The notes below the pieces were generated by a model. It saw only the letters and a list, made by a program, of their open reading frames with translations, did not search any database and was not told where the DNA came from. This document shows, piece by piece, positions 46,586-58,500 of a stretch of 64,000 bases of DNA. A program made the position numbers and the translations under genes. This DNA is from Aselliscus stoliczkanus (lineage: Eukaryota; Chordata; Mammalia; Chiroptera; Hipposideridae): contig CM066728.1 of NCBI GenBank assembly GCA_033961575.1, positions 103,120,852 to 103,184,851 on the forward strand, in the 5' to 3' direction. Each line of letters opens with the position of its first letter. The stretch's first letter is position 1.

Positions 46586-47344
46586 AAATAAAACACATTT
46601 CAGAGGAAATTCTGACATGTGAGAATGTGAGAAATGCTGGTCTATGAGGAAACGGAAGAGACTGGGGAAACAAATAATATTATCAATGATATTTGTAGTA
46701 ATAGCTAACACAGAGTATATGTATGCTGTGTTGTGTACTCCAGTAAGTACCATTGATGCTTCATCATATTTTGACTAGGCCCTATAGCTGTGTTTTTCAA
46801 TCATTTTTCATTATTGCCCTTTCCCCAGGGAAACTTCTTGGACTTTTTTCTGTAGTCACCCGCCAAATGAAACTGTAATACCACAGATATACTGTATATC
46901 TGTTATCTGCTATGTGCTGTATGTATCTCTCCGCTTTTACATAAAAAGCAAAAGTTTTCACTCCCCAATTTTTGTCCCTTTGAGGGCACCATTGCCCCCA
47001 TGGAGAACAAATGGCCTTTGATGAGAACATCGATTTTAAACACCTGGGTATTTAATGAATTAAGTAATTGTGGAAAACAAGATACCAGAGAGCTAAATCC
47101 AGTCCATTGCTGTTATTCACAATAGTTGCATTCTATAAAGGTACGCAAATGCTGAACCAACACTTATGAATCACTGCTCTGAGGGGAAACACGGGACGAG
47201 GACTCTGTGACCCGCTGGTCACATTTCATGACTCTCCTTCGGCTTCCAGTTGTCAAAACCAGAAATCTGCCGCATGACAATGTTCTTGCAAGACAAACTA
47301 TTGTATTAGGAAGGGATGCCTACAATTCTCACCTTCAAACAGTG
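46586..47344. other. Unassigned, with possible old DNA-element pieces
   Basis: 46788-47030 starts TGTGTTTTTCAATCATTTTT and ends with CCCCATGGAGAACAAATGG, reminiscent of a hAT-type non-autonomous element. 47085-47215 resembles an old dispersed repeat with AATAGTTGCATTCTATAAAG. I cannot name either with confidence. Confidence 0.3.
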
Positions 47345-47412
47345 TGTGACCAAATGACTGGGTACTATACCCTGGCCAAGTTGACACATAAAACCGTCCA
47401 TCAGTCCATCAC
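47345..47412 (-). mobile_element. Fragment of an MLT2-like LTR
   Basis: The phrase CCCTGGCCAAGTTGACACAT followed by AAAACCGTCCATCA and a CATCACA end matches the 5' end of the LTR type at 22369-22864, in the same orientation. Only about 70 bp remain. Confidence 0.55.
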
Positions 47413-47429
47413 AGTGTCAGACTCACATG

Positions 47430-47675
47430 AGTTTAAATTCTACCCCTACCACCTCTAAGCAACGCGCTCAGGAGAGAAACTTTCAAACTCTCTAAGCTCC
47501 ATAGTCTTAACCCATAAAATAGGATAAAAACAAACAACAAACTACTACCTATTTCCTCTACTATAAACGGGGGAATTGTACCCCCCCATTTCAGGGACTG
47601 GTGGGGGTTGCTGTGAGTGAGTGATACGAGTAAGCGATCTATGGCTTGTAAAGCATATTGAGTCATGTGCACGGC
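47430..47675 (+). mobile_element. MIR SINE
   Basis: Contains CTCTCTAAGCTCCATAGTC, AACCCATAAAATAGGATAA, GGTTGCTGTGAGTGAGTGAT and a TTGTAAAGCATATTG tail. About 60 bp of unrelated sequence separates the halves. Confidence 0.7.
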
Positions 47676-47839
47676 CAGCTACAGCCCACCCTGCAATTAT
47701 TTAATGTTGCCTCATTTATCAAAGTTCAATTTGCGTCCGGAGACAAGAAATGAAAATTAATTGTTGCTTTACTATCATATGCACATATAATAGTAAATAA
47801 ATATTATATATATGTATATATAAATTAAGTTATACATAC

Positions 47840-48240
47840 ACTATTCAGCAGAAATCCGCCAGGTATAACCAAGGCTGACAATTCTGCTCTCTGCTTTACC
47901 TCCATGGCAGCTTGTTTATTGGCCATTAGGGATTATTAGCATCTCAGAATTGTGCTGTTGGATTTGGTAAAGTAAAATTTTGCACTTCATTAATGTCCTC
48001 CCAAGTGGGTTAAAACGCCCAAAGGAAGGCAATTGAATAAACAAGTAGGTGTCAAATACAAATAAACATCAAAGCAAGTGAAGACTAACTCACAAACTGA
48101 GGTTGGTGAATATTACCTGTGACAAGTTAACATAATTCTGAATCATAGTTGAGAAATTAATGGTGGATTGATCATTTATGTCACTCGGGACACATCCTGC
48201 GGGCTTTCTGTTAGAGTGTGCCACGTTTTCCCAATGTTTG
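47840..48240. promoter_or_regulatory. Candidate conserved intronic block
   Basis: Repeat-free sequence with GTTTATTGGCCATTAGGGAT, GGATTATTAGC, CACTTCATTAATG and GAGAAATTAATGG. The clustering of forkhead-like and homeodomain-like cores is suggestive only. Confidence 0.18.
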
Positions 48241-48724
48241 AAGAGAAAGAAAAGTTCATTACACGGGGATCCTATTAGAGAGGCATTTAAAGTCTCCTTT
48301 CATTAAAAAAATTCCCTTATGTAAAATAGCAAAATAGCAAAACTAAGTTTCATCTCTCCTCTCATTCCCATTGCCCAGGCTGATACTGCAAATGCAGATA
48401 TTTTAAAAAAGACTGTCAAACATTCCATTGTGATTGATTGATAACATGAGGAATGTAAAGATTGGAACAGAAGAGATCAGTCAATACAGGACAAAGAAAT
48501 CAATCAATGGGTCCTATGATTTCTAACATTCTTAGGAGCCCAAGAAACCACCTGCAAAACTGAGTCCCTATATCAATTCCAGATTATGCACGTCTGTGGA
48601 TATCAGCCGCAGACTTCTGATATGAAACCCACAAACAAGCACGGGGACCACTGTGGGGGGCTTAGCCCCTCATTTCCTGTTTCTCTGGGTTACCTTGTTT
48701 TCAAACTGCTGTTGGCGCACCATG

Positions 48725-48761
48725 ATTTAATATTAAATTAAAGCTTGATTTAATATTAAAT
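48725..48761. repeat. Two copies of a 14-bp AT palindrome around AAGCTT
   Basis: ATTTAATATTAAAT, itself a perfect palindrome, occurs at 48725-48738 and 48748-48761, separated by nine bases containing AAGCTT. Each copy is preceded by TG. Confidence 0.95.
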
Positions 48762-49574
48762 GTCCGTATCGATGGAAACAGAATTTTTTTCAATATCTCA
48801 GAATTAGATAAAGGGAGTGGTGAGTCATATTTGTGTGTTGAATCCCCTGGTATTTTCCTGATTGTTATGAGACAGTTTATCTTCTCTGATCCAGAGTTCA
48901 AGTATCTATATCAATACGTACAGAATAATAATATTAGTTATTGCAAAGAATGATCTGGCTAATACCTAGCAGGGGTGCATGTTAGTTTTGGGGGAAAAAA
49001 GACTGAACCCATATTGTAAAAGTATATTCGCTCTTTCAGGCCAATGGGGAGACACTGAACACATGAGTCCCCGAGCCGGAGACATCGCAGCAGAGCGAAG
49101 TGAGGAGGATTCATCCCCGGGGGCTCTGCCTTGCTTCACTGTGAGAAAAACGAGGAGATGGGGTCCTCTGCTTTTGCCTCTCCTATTCTCTGTTCTCTCC
49201 TGGTGACGACTGGAAGTATGGGCTCCGGAGGACAAGAGGAAAACAGGAAATGAAACATAAAAAATGGTCAGAGTGTTCTGTGGTTGCTTTCTTTCAAGCC
49301 ATTTAATGTCCTAACTGGAACTTTCTTGACTGCAGTTTCCCAAAGCACCTAACAAGTGAGCTCAGAGTCACTAAGAGGGAAACACACGTCTGTAATTGGG
49401 GGGCAGTCGGGGCAGAGCTAGGGTACAAGGTGCCCCTTTCCTCTAAGAGGCTGACATTCTAAGGGGTTTATGTTCAGCCTGCGAAAAGCAAAGGTCACCT
49501 TTTTGCATTTGCCTCATTCATGAGAGATGTACTCACCACTCAAACACAAGACCTGGTGGAGGGTACTGGCATTT

Positions 49575-50275
49575 TTTTTCATTATTTTAGAAATATACAC
49601 AATATAAAATTTGTCCTTTTAACTGTTTTTAAGCATTTAATTTAGCGGCATTAATTACATTCACAATGTTGTGCAATCATCACGATTATTTTCAAAACTT
49701 TTTCATTACTTGACACAGAAATTCTGTTCCCATTTAACTCCTTTCTTTTCTCTTTCTTCCTTTCTTCCTTTCTTCCTTTCTTCCTTCCTTCCTTCCTTCC
49801 TTCCTTCCTTTATTTCTTTTTCTTTCGAGGGCAATATCACTGGCCCTCGTATGTGGGATCCGAACTAGGGCCGAGGGCGTCCCAAGCCAGTTCTTAACCA
49901 CCGTGACACTCGGCTGGCCCCATTTAATTTTCCATTCCTCCCTCCCCTAGCCCTTGGTGACTTCTAATCTGCTTTCTGTCTCTTATTCTAGATATTTCAT
50001 ATTAAGTAAAATCATACAAGAGTTGTCCTTTTGTGTCTGGCTTTTTTCACATCTCATAATGTTTTTAGGGTTTGTCCAGGTTTTAGCATGTCTCGGTGCC
50101 TCATTCCTTTGTATGGCTGAATAATATTCCCTGGTGTGTACAGACCACGTTTTGTTTATTCATTCAGCTAGTGATAGGCACTTGGGGTGTTGCCACCTTC
50201 TTGCTATTGTGAATGACACTGCGGTGACAGAGTGGCTTTGACTGCTCGTGGTTCTTAACTTTCAAACTTCTGGTG
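49575..50275 (-). mobile_element. L1M-type LINE 3' region, antisense
   Basis: The phrases ATTACATTCACAATGTTGTG, CTAATCTGCTTTCTGTCTC, GGCTGAATAATATTCCCTGG and CTATTGTGAATGACACTGCG occur in reverse-complement L1M order. A short SINE splits it at 49737-49920. Confidence 0.8.
49737..49920 (-). mobile_element. Short tRNA-derived SINE with (TTCC)n tail expansion
   Basis: The minus strand reads head GGGCCAGCCGAGTGTCACGG, B box AGTTCGGATCCC, GAGGGCCAGTGATATTGCCC and then directly an A/G-rich tail. The body of the long form is absent. The tail has become a (GGAA)n tract (TTCC at about 49755-49809 on plus). Flanks CCATTTAA and CCATTTAA (49729-49736, 49919-49926) suggest the target duplication. Confidence 0.82.
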
Positions 50276-51164
50276 CTTGTTGTTTCCAGCAGAAATTGGA
50301 TCCTGAGAGCTGTGGCTGGAACAGATGAGCAAAGCACACAGAGTTCTTCCAGGAGAGAAAAAGGGGCAGCCTCACTGCTGACTCAGCAGCTCCACGAGGG
50401 CCATTTACAACCCTGCTGCACCCCTGGGGTGGGTGGAGTGCTAGCGGGAAGAAATGAAATGTCAAGAAATGGTTCCTCAGGGTATCGTATTACCTCCAGG
50501 AAGGGCTGGGTGGCTGGTGCATGGGCGGCGATGAATCTAGAAGAGCAAAGCAACATCTGTGCCACATGCTAACGGAGCAGACACAGGGTCCTGGGACCTG
50601 AACACACACCTGCTGCTAAGCTCTGCTGTTCAGAAGCCTGCAGGGCTTGGACTGGAGCAGGGAAGCCAGGGGGCTTGGCTTCCCCTCTGCCCCTGTATAG
50701 GTCTCTCCACGCTCTCTCGAGGAAGGCAAGCGCTTTAGCCTCAAGTCAGACTGTGCAAGACGGAGTGTCCATGCTGTGAAGCAAAACCGTGATGTGAAAT
50801 GCAAGTCCATGGCTGAACCGCTCACAACCCCAAAGACTATCTAATCATTTCAGGCATTAGCTTAGAAGCCCAAGGGTAAAAAGAGAAAGAATTAAATAGA
50901 AATCATTTGAAGTGATCAGCGATCATTCCACATCCCGTGTCACTCCTTTTCTTGGTGAAGAAAGAAGTTATCCATAGACAAAAATCTCAATTGAAAGTAA
51001 TCTTTTCTGTGTTACTCCTAGAGGCTGTGATTACAAACAAACAAACAAAAAAAAACAAAACAAGGGAAGAGACATGATTTCAACACAGCCCTCTTCAGTA
51101 AATCCAAGAAAGGTAGCAGGATGGTTGCAAGTCGGTGGAAAGCACGAAGGGCCGCCCTGAAGGG
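50276..51164. other. Unassigned sequence
   Basis: Locally GC-richer, with overlapping frames on both strands (50262-50572), none recognisable. A CAAA-rich tract lies at 51037-51063. Confidence 0.45.
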
Positions 51165-51385
51165 TACAGACATCAGACTGCTTGGACCTGTATCTTGGCT
51201 TTGTCACTTGAGGGTTTCCTTACTTTCTGAGTACCTCAGCCTCTCCATCTGCAAAATGGGGTGTTGTTAAAAATTAACTCATAGAACAGCGATGAGAGTA
51301 AAATGAGGCTAATAAGTCAATTGCTTATAATGGCATATACATACAAGAGATACTTAATAGATGTTAGATATTATTAATCATCCTC
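51165..51385 (+). mobile_element. MIR SINE
   Basis: Contains CTTGGACCTGTATCTTGGCT, AGTACCTCAGCCTCTCCATC, TGCAAAATGGGGTGTTG and an ATAGATGTTAGATATTATTA tail, in MIR order. Confidence 0.8.
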
Positions 51386-51669
51386 CCTATGAACATTCTT
51401 AATCAATAATTCAATTTAATTCAACAATTACATGCTAAACCTACTGCATGCAAAGGATTATGATTATCACTAGAAAAGACAGTCTATATTGGAGATAAAC
51501 CGTAGATACGTGAATAGAATTGAACATAAATGTATTATGGCAAAGTTGTTAAATAGGATCATTGATATTCCCACATACTATTTGATTCACAAAATTTTAT
51601 TGCTGTTTAGTGTGACTGACTTTTTATAATGATGTGAAAAATATGTAGGTTGACTGAAAGCAGTCACAT

Positions 51670-51800
51670 CTGTCTTCTCTATTGGATCTTCAACCCCATG
51701 AGGGTAGATTCTGTATCTGCTTTGTTCACAGCTCTATGCCCCAAAGCAAGCACTGTGCTTGGCATATTATGGGCACATATAGGTGAATGAGTTGGCATAA
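51670..51800 (+). mobile_element. L2 LINE 3' end
   Basis: Contains CCCCATGAGGGTAGATTCTG, TTGTTCACAGCTCTATGCCC, CACTGTGCTTGGCATATTAT and a GGTGAATGAGTTGGC end, in the order of the L2 3' terminus. Confidence 0.7.
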
Positions 51801-51842
51801 GAGGGACTAAGAGAATAAACTGGAAATTTCTTCCTAATGGAA

Positions 51843-52093
51843 TTGCCCTGTTGCATGTTTCCTAATGAGCACTATCCCTTCCTTACAGGCACAACTCAAA
51901 TCTCCTGTATTTTGGCAAGAATAATGCACATTGTTTTGCCCAAATTTGTGAGGGAAAAATAAGGATGTTTTTGCCCTGTTGCATGTTTCCTAATGAGCAC
52001 TATCCCTTCCTTACAGGCACAACTCAAATCTCCTGTATTTTGGCAAGAATAATGCACATTGTTTTGCCCAAATTTGTGAGGGAAAAATAAGGA
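51843..52093. repeat. Perfect tandem duplication, period 128 bp
   Basis: Unit 1 (51843-51970) and unit 2 (51971-52093) are identical over 123 aligned bases, from TTGCCCTGTTGCATG to GAAAAATAAGGA. Unit 1 then has TGTTT before unit 2 begins, while after unit 2 the sequence diverges to AAATTAG. Zero differences indicate a very recent duplication or an assembly artefact. Confidence 0.97.
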
Positions 52094-52689
52094 AAATTAG
52101 TACATGGGTAGTACTAATTCCATACCTATATAAATGTTTTTAATTTTTTATTTACGCTTATGAGTAAAAAGTATAACTAGAAATCAATAGCAAAATCCAT
52201 ATGCAAAATAAATACCCTGGAATATGATTATTTAATTGGTTTAGTTAAACTTATGATGGACTTGGAACAACAAAGAATTCTTGACCTTCAGTGATGCATA
52301 AATATCGTAAATTTGTTACTGGTACATAAAATTTCTTGTACCTTGTATTTCTTGTTGTGTTTTATAATAATTTGTTATAATTATTTGTTATATAAAATTT
52401 CTTGTACCACAATATGCTAAAAAATAGATGCTAAAATTCCTTTATGATACAAAAAGCAATGTAAACAAAAATTTGAATTAAAAAATGAAAACAAAAGATT
52501 TTTTTCCCTGCAAGTTTGGGCCAAAAACATGGGTGCACATTATACACAGCAGTACATTATAAATGGCAAAATACAGTATGTTACCCCAAACAAGAGTCTA
52601 TTTCCAAATAAAGTGGCAATATGTTGAGTATGCAAAACAGAACGGACAAAATTCATAGCAATTCCCAGTGGTGACATAGTCTATAGGAC
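52094..52689. other. AT-rich unassigned sequence
   Basis: Contains local imperfect repeats of the form ATTTCTTGTACC (about 52331-52342 and 52397-52408). A segment near 52530-52580 (GTGCACATTATACACAGC) resembles an old DNA-transposon piece that I cannot name. Confidence 0.4.
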
Positions 52690-53104
52690 TCTGTTAGTTT
52701 CCTAGGGCCACCATAAACTGTAACAAATAACCACTAAGTGGATGGCTTAAAATGGCCGCAGTTTATTGTCTCAAGGTCTTGGAAGTTAGAATCTGAAGTG
52801 AGGGCATTCTATGCCCCTCTCCCAGCTTCTGGAGCTGGCCAGCAACCCTTGGCACTCCATGATTTGTGGCAGCATAACTCCAATCTCTGCCTCAGTCATC
52901 ACACAGCCATCTTCTCTCTGTATGTCTGTCTCTGTGTCCCTTCTTAGAAGGACCCCAGCCATAATGGAATAAGGGCCACCCTCCTCCAGTGTGCCCTCAT
53001 CTTAATAAGGACATCTGCAATGACTCTATTTCCAAAGCAGGTCACACTCTAACATCCAAAAAGGACATGATGGAAGGGAATAGGGGTCACTGTTTAACCC
53101 AGTA
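52690..53104 (-). mobile_element. Solitary MaLR-type LTR, reverse
   Basis: The plus strand has GTTAGTTTCCTAGGGCCACC, TGGCTTAAAATGGCC, CTCTATTTCCAAAGCAGGTC and TGTTTAACCCAGTA, the reverse complement of the LTR group at 23477-23906. About 415 bp, solo. Confidence 0.78.
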
Positions 53105-55445
53105 GCTACTTCAACACCACTTTCCTCAAAATTAAATAGAAAGCAGAAAATCCCACCCTGAGTCTATCATACCAGCCTTCTCAAGTCTCATTGCATGGCA
53201 GTATTATTACGGGTGCAAAAGAAAGGTTAGCAGTAAGACTTAATGCATCATGGAAAGCAAGGAGTCCTAAAAGGCCTCCCCACTTGTGCAAAAGCAAGCA
53301 CTTGGCACCCCGTCACGGGTGCTTTCACGGTGCTCCCCATCACACATCCACCTACGGGCCTTCGGGCAGTTCCACAAGACTTCACACAGATGTCAGCTGA
53401 CACAAAGACAGATGCCGCAGCGGCTGACAGATGGTGCTTCGCAGCTGGGCTTCTGAGCAGAGTAATGAGAGGGTCGGGCCGTGGGCAGGCTAAAGGGAAC
53501 ATGCATCAGCACAAGAATTCCCATTGCATTGTAAGTCATTGGAAAGACAGTTTTATGCTAATAACAACATCACTACAATTTGCACCAGTGATTTCCCCCC
53601 GAAGTTCTGAGAGGCTGCTGTAGCCCAAAGATCATGAGAAGACCATGCCTTGCCTAATCCAATGCACAATGGAAGACAAGAGTTCTTTTTGAAGTTCAAT
53701 GCTGTTTCAGCATAATCTAGGGCAGCTTCAAAGCCATGTGTTCATTTGCTGGCATCAAGAGCCCCAGTGTCAATAAACCCATAACTGCCTCTTCTGATTC
53801 ACTCATTCATTCATCCAACATCCCATATGCCAGACACCATGTTAGATACCATTCCGTGATGAAGCCATCTTGGTGGTAATGGTTATTTTCTGCAGGGTCT
53901 TGGATGTGGGGAAAGCATATAGAAAAAACTTGACCTTTCAACAGAATGTACTGAAGAGACAGGCAGTGACATCCTTTGAGTCTCCCTGGCTTTATGTGGC
54001 TCAACCCCGCTCTAAAGTTGTTACAGACCTTTGTAACCTCAAGCCACGCACTAATTTCAGGGTGTTTATACAAAGCATGTTTATACGTATTTAACTTAAT
54101 CATCAGTGATGATCAATCTGAATTAATGGAAATCCTGAATAATAAATTCTTAGAAGGCATTGATTCTATTCCTTTCACACATAAGCAGTAAACCTTCCAA
54201 AGTAAAAAGGCTATATATTATAGATCTTAATCTTATTTAACACAAAACGATCTTAGGATCTTACTATGTTTCCCACCCCATGTTGCCTATTTATTAAAGA
54301 GTCATGGCAAAATTCTGTATAAAGGAACTAAAAAAGATCCAAGCAGGCTACTTGATATAGAGGATTATAACAAACAAGTTTCCCTACCCCAGAGAACACA
54401 AAGTCACCAAATATTGTTAAGAAAGCACTTAAGACACTGCAATTCGTAGCTCAGAGCCACACTTACTCGCTGACCAGCTGAGAGGCCCGGAACAAACTAC
54501 TCAACACATCTCAGCACAATTCCGCTGCCTCTGATTGGTGGACAGGAACATTGGAGAAGGTCATCTTCGAAATCCCTTTCCACTCCCACATTCTTTACTC
54601 CCCACAACTCAGAAAGTTATCAACCCTCCAGCACAACTATACACCACTTTATAACCACAAACGAAGACCCAAAGAGAGTGAAGAGTTAGAGGTCAAGTGA
54701 AAGAGGCAGAGTTGTTAACCAAGTTCCTCCTTCCCTATTGAACTGAAATTACATAGACGTACACAGTTTCCTGAAATAAAGAAAAAGTATATTTATATAC
54801 ATGCACATATATACATACACAAATATATATATACCCGCGTGCACACACACACACACACGTCACCAAATCACAGCTGGATCATTTCACTGCTGTGTCTTTT
54901 CTTTGGGTGTGTGATTTCTGACCTTGCCTGGCCACTGTGACCTTCTTAGCCTCCAAATGAGAGACTCAATCTTATCACCTGCCCTGCTCCCTAAGAGTAT
55001 CGCTATTCTCCTCTGACCTCTCTTCCACTTCCTTGGGTTGGGAGGAGGCTCCCTTGGGACCACAGTGGGAAGCTACAATTGTATTTCATAGGAGTGGAGG
55101 TAACTGACCCTGCCCACGGGCATCTCTGAGCACAGGGCAGCTGCGAGCGCGTGGATGGGAGCAGCGGAGTGCCTCACGGCCAGCCAGCATCTTTCTGGCT
55201 CAGCACTTGGATGAAGGGGAGGCTGAAGGAAGACTCTGGGTGCACCGATTGCCCACACCCCCAAATCCATCCATTCTCTCTGTGTAGCTGTCTGATGGTT
55301 GGGTGAGAGTGAATTCACCTCTGGCTCCTGCAGGGAGCTTGGCCTGTCCAGAGCCTCTCAACAGAAACGCATGTTCATGGTCCAGTAATTGGGCAGAGTG
55401 AGGAGGAGGAAAAAGGCCAAAGTTGTTCAATGGCAGAAAAGTGAT
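53105..55445. other. Intron 1 sequence with old MIR-like pieces
   Basis: 54425-54560 (CTTACTCGCTGACCAGCTGA, CTCAACACATCTCAGC) and about 54630-54720 resemble MIR-type elements. A TA/CA microsatellite lies at about 54785-54858. The remainder, including frames at 53191-53623 and 53807-54191, is unassigned. Confidence 0.4.
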
Positions 55446-55482
55446 TCTCTCTCTCTCTCTCTCTCTCTCCCTCTCTCCCTCT

Positions 55483-55540
<58 letters not shown>

Positions 55541-55555
55541 CCTCCCTCTCTCCCT

Positions 55556-55590
<35 letters not shown>
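55446..55590. repeat. Long (CT)n polypyrimidine tract
   Basis: About 145 bp of almost pure pyrimidine on the plus strand (purine on minus), with CCCTCTCTCCCTCTCTT-type blocks at about 55469-55487 and 55536-55562 flanked by pure CT runs. Open frames through it (poly-Ser/Leu plus, poly-Arg/Glu minus) are artefacts. Confidence 0.97.
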
Positions 55591-55592
<2 letters not shown>

Positions 55593-58500
55593 ATTATAAC
55601 CCTAAAAGTTGTTAGCAGCCATATTGCATCAAAAAAGAGAGTCCACCTTAGCAGGAAGGTGCATGCAGCAAAACAGAAGGAAACCATGTAAGGACATCGC
55701 TAAGCCATCACCCAGTTCACATTGGTCCTGACACCTGCCATGCTACTGGATTTCTGTTATGTGAATGAATAAATGACAAAGGGAGGGTTCTGTCTGTTGC
55801 ACCTGGTAGTGAATATTGGAACTGCAGAAAGTTTATGCTTCACAGGTCAAACTTGGAACTCAAGCAAAAAAAAAAAACAAAAACAAAAAAATTCATCCTA
55901 AAGGTAAGATATTTTTTTAATGTGAAAACAGCACTTTCTTACTGTACAGACTGCCTCAATGAAAGGTTGAGTAAGTACAAAGTAAGAATTTTAACAGTGA
56001 TAAATCAAAATGTTTTTAAAAAGCACAACCAAGTAAAAAGAAGAACAGTACATACATACATATATACACACGATAAATCTGATAAGGCTCCCAGGTCCTG
56101 GGAATAGGTAATTTGCTCTGGGCAGTGAACAGATAACAGAAGTCTTTCTTCTTTAAAAACTTTAATTTGGCTTCCACCTATAATCTATGTTGTATTTTTC
56201 AAAGCTTTCTGCATTAAAAAAATAACTCTCCCTAAATTTTGCATTTGCAGCCCTTTTATCATATATATTGCGGTCATAACCTAACTCAAGGCTTGCAGCA
56301 GCCAGTGAAGGAAAAGGTATAACTTCTTTAAAACGAGATAAATTAAGCAAAATAAATCTTGCCAGAAACTGGAATAGTTCTTGAATACAGCAACTTGGGA
56401 GCTAATCTCACTTCTCGTTTGGAAATAGAACAGCTTTGCCTTCTGGCCAAAATAGATCACATACTCCAACCTTAGCTGTTGCTTCTTTCCTCATTCTATT
56501 GCTTGATGTACTTGGTTAATAACTGTAAACTTCTCTAGAATTCTTTTCCCAAACTCTTCCAGCGCAAAGGCATCGCTTCATCCATGGAGATGACAGGGAC
56601 ATTCTGAATACCCCGTCTAGTCTGAAGGAAGAGCAGGGCGCCGTGCATTGCATCTTCCTCTACCCCAGGCCTCTTGCACTCACCTGTTAGTAAAGCTCAT
56701 TACATGCAGCTCCCAAAGCAGGTTGCACTGGATGGATACATTTTGTGGAACCCAGATGGAAATTCTAGAGTATGTCTATGCTATAATATGCTCATAAACA
56801 CTTTGTTGGACTACAACATACAGGGTTTTAACACATTTAAATAAAAAGTGACAATTTCAGGCGATAGTGATGGTGTTTTGTTATTTTTTCTCAATGTGAT
56901 TACTATCTAGGGAGATATTTTCAGATGTATGGTTTGGAATGGGCAGAATAATCTTGCCTGCCTCAAGATTTCTATGTTTTATAAAAAAAGAGATGTAATT
57001 GAATATTTTGGTCTCAGTGTTTTCATTCCTACCCTTCCCCATTTTTTCAAGATGTCACCCACCAACACTGATACTCACATCACCAGATCACGTGACCAGC
57101 AGAGTTTAAAATCCCTAACAGTTTCCTGTTGGGTTCTGACTTAAGCCCAACTCTACTAGACTCTGTGTCAAAAACAGCCTCTGCCCTCCTCTCAGAACTT
57201 GCCCCTAGAATTCCCAGAGAAGGTCTTCTCTGTCTGTCCAGGTCACTGCTATCCACAGTGCCAGGAGTTCGGAGAACTGCAATAAATATTTATGTAACTA
57301 GGTAATACTTATCATGTAAATATAGGCTTCGCCTTTTTAACTTATCCAAATTACACAACTAGCAGGTTTTTTAAAGTACAAAGAATCTTCAAATACAGAA
57401 ATATAAAAAATCGAATGTAGATCAATCTGAGACAGACAATGATTTAGTAAAGCGTCTTGAACACCGAAAGGAAATTCCACATGTGTCACTTTAAGTTCCT
57501 AGAAAACCTACTTAAAGTAGTTTATTGCCAAGTAGAGATGTGACAGTGGTTAAGAAAGAAATAATAAATTCATGAGAGTAGATCAGAAAATAAATTAGTT
57601 GGAGGCAGTGGAAGAGGATGCTGGGCACCCACCAGTTGTATCGTATAAAGGTACATCAGTTAAGTCAAGGCGATATAGATGGAATAGAAATATCAGTGGA
57701 ACAGAACGGGCAGCCCAGAAACACATTCATATATAAATGGTAAAGGCAGAAAGGTAACACAGTGGAGATGGAAAAATTAACCATTGGTGCTGGAATAATT
57801 AAGTATCGATTTAAAAAAACAAAAACAAAAACATATCTTCATCTTTCTCAAACATAAAGCAGAACAGTCAAAATATACAAATTCAGAAGAAAACAGAACT
57901 AAATACTTATCCAATTTCTGGAAGGCAGAAGTCTATCAACCTAAAACTAACAGAAATGACTGCGAAGAAAATGATCAAGAGATTCAACCATATAGAAACA
58001 TTAAACTTCTGTATGAAGAAACACAAATGTTATAATAGAATCTGAAACATAGTCTAACTCACTGATAAAGAGAGGCACAACACAAAAAAAGAAGATACCA
58101 CTGATAGTCTATACATTTGCAAAATTGTTCCTGCTGCAAGAATAAATTGATACAAGTACTTTCAAGTATCTGGCAACAGGCACATCAAATGCCTAGATAT
58201 GGTTTAAGCCCCTCTACTTAGCAATTTCACTTCACCTTAAATTAACACAAGGAGTTTGTTACTTCTTACTTAATGTATTCTTGAATTGATCTTTGAAAGT
58301 AAACACATGCCAGTCGCATAGCCCCCATGTTGTCAGAGGACAGAACCGGCTACACAATTGGAGGGCCCCAGTGCAAAATAAAAATATGGTGCCCTTCTTA
58401 AAAAACGATGACTTTCAAGAGGGCAACAGCAGTGCATGAAGTCAAGTGGGGAGCCTTTTGAACACAGTGCATGTGTGACTGCAGAGGGAGCCATGGAGTC

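Larger units (their letters stand above)
47676..49574. other. Repeat-poor intron 1 sequence
   Basis: A TA-rich tract at about 47800-47830, paired palindromes at 48725-48761 and a candidate regulatory block at 47840-48240. No named transposon or exon. Overlapping frames at 48966-49235 lie in a slightly GC-richer patch and are unconvincing. Confidence 0.45.

Noticed and set aside
46788..47030. hAT-type non-autonomous transposon
   Set aside because: Only the termini are vaguely reminiscent and no target duplication was found, so it is mentioned but not called.
22369..53104. Endogenous retrovirus with coding genes
   Set aside because: All LTR matches are solitary or fragmentary; no gag, pol or env-like frame lies between any pair.
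55389..55691. Poly-Ser/Leu and poly-Arg/Glu open frames
   Set aside because: They are translations of the CT microsatellite.
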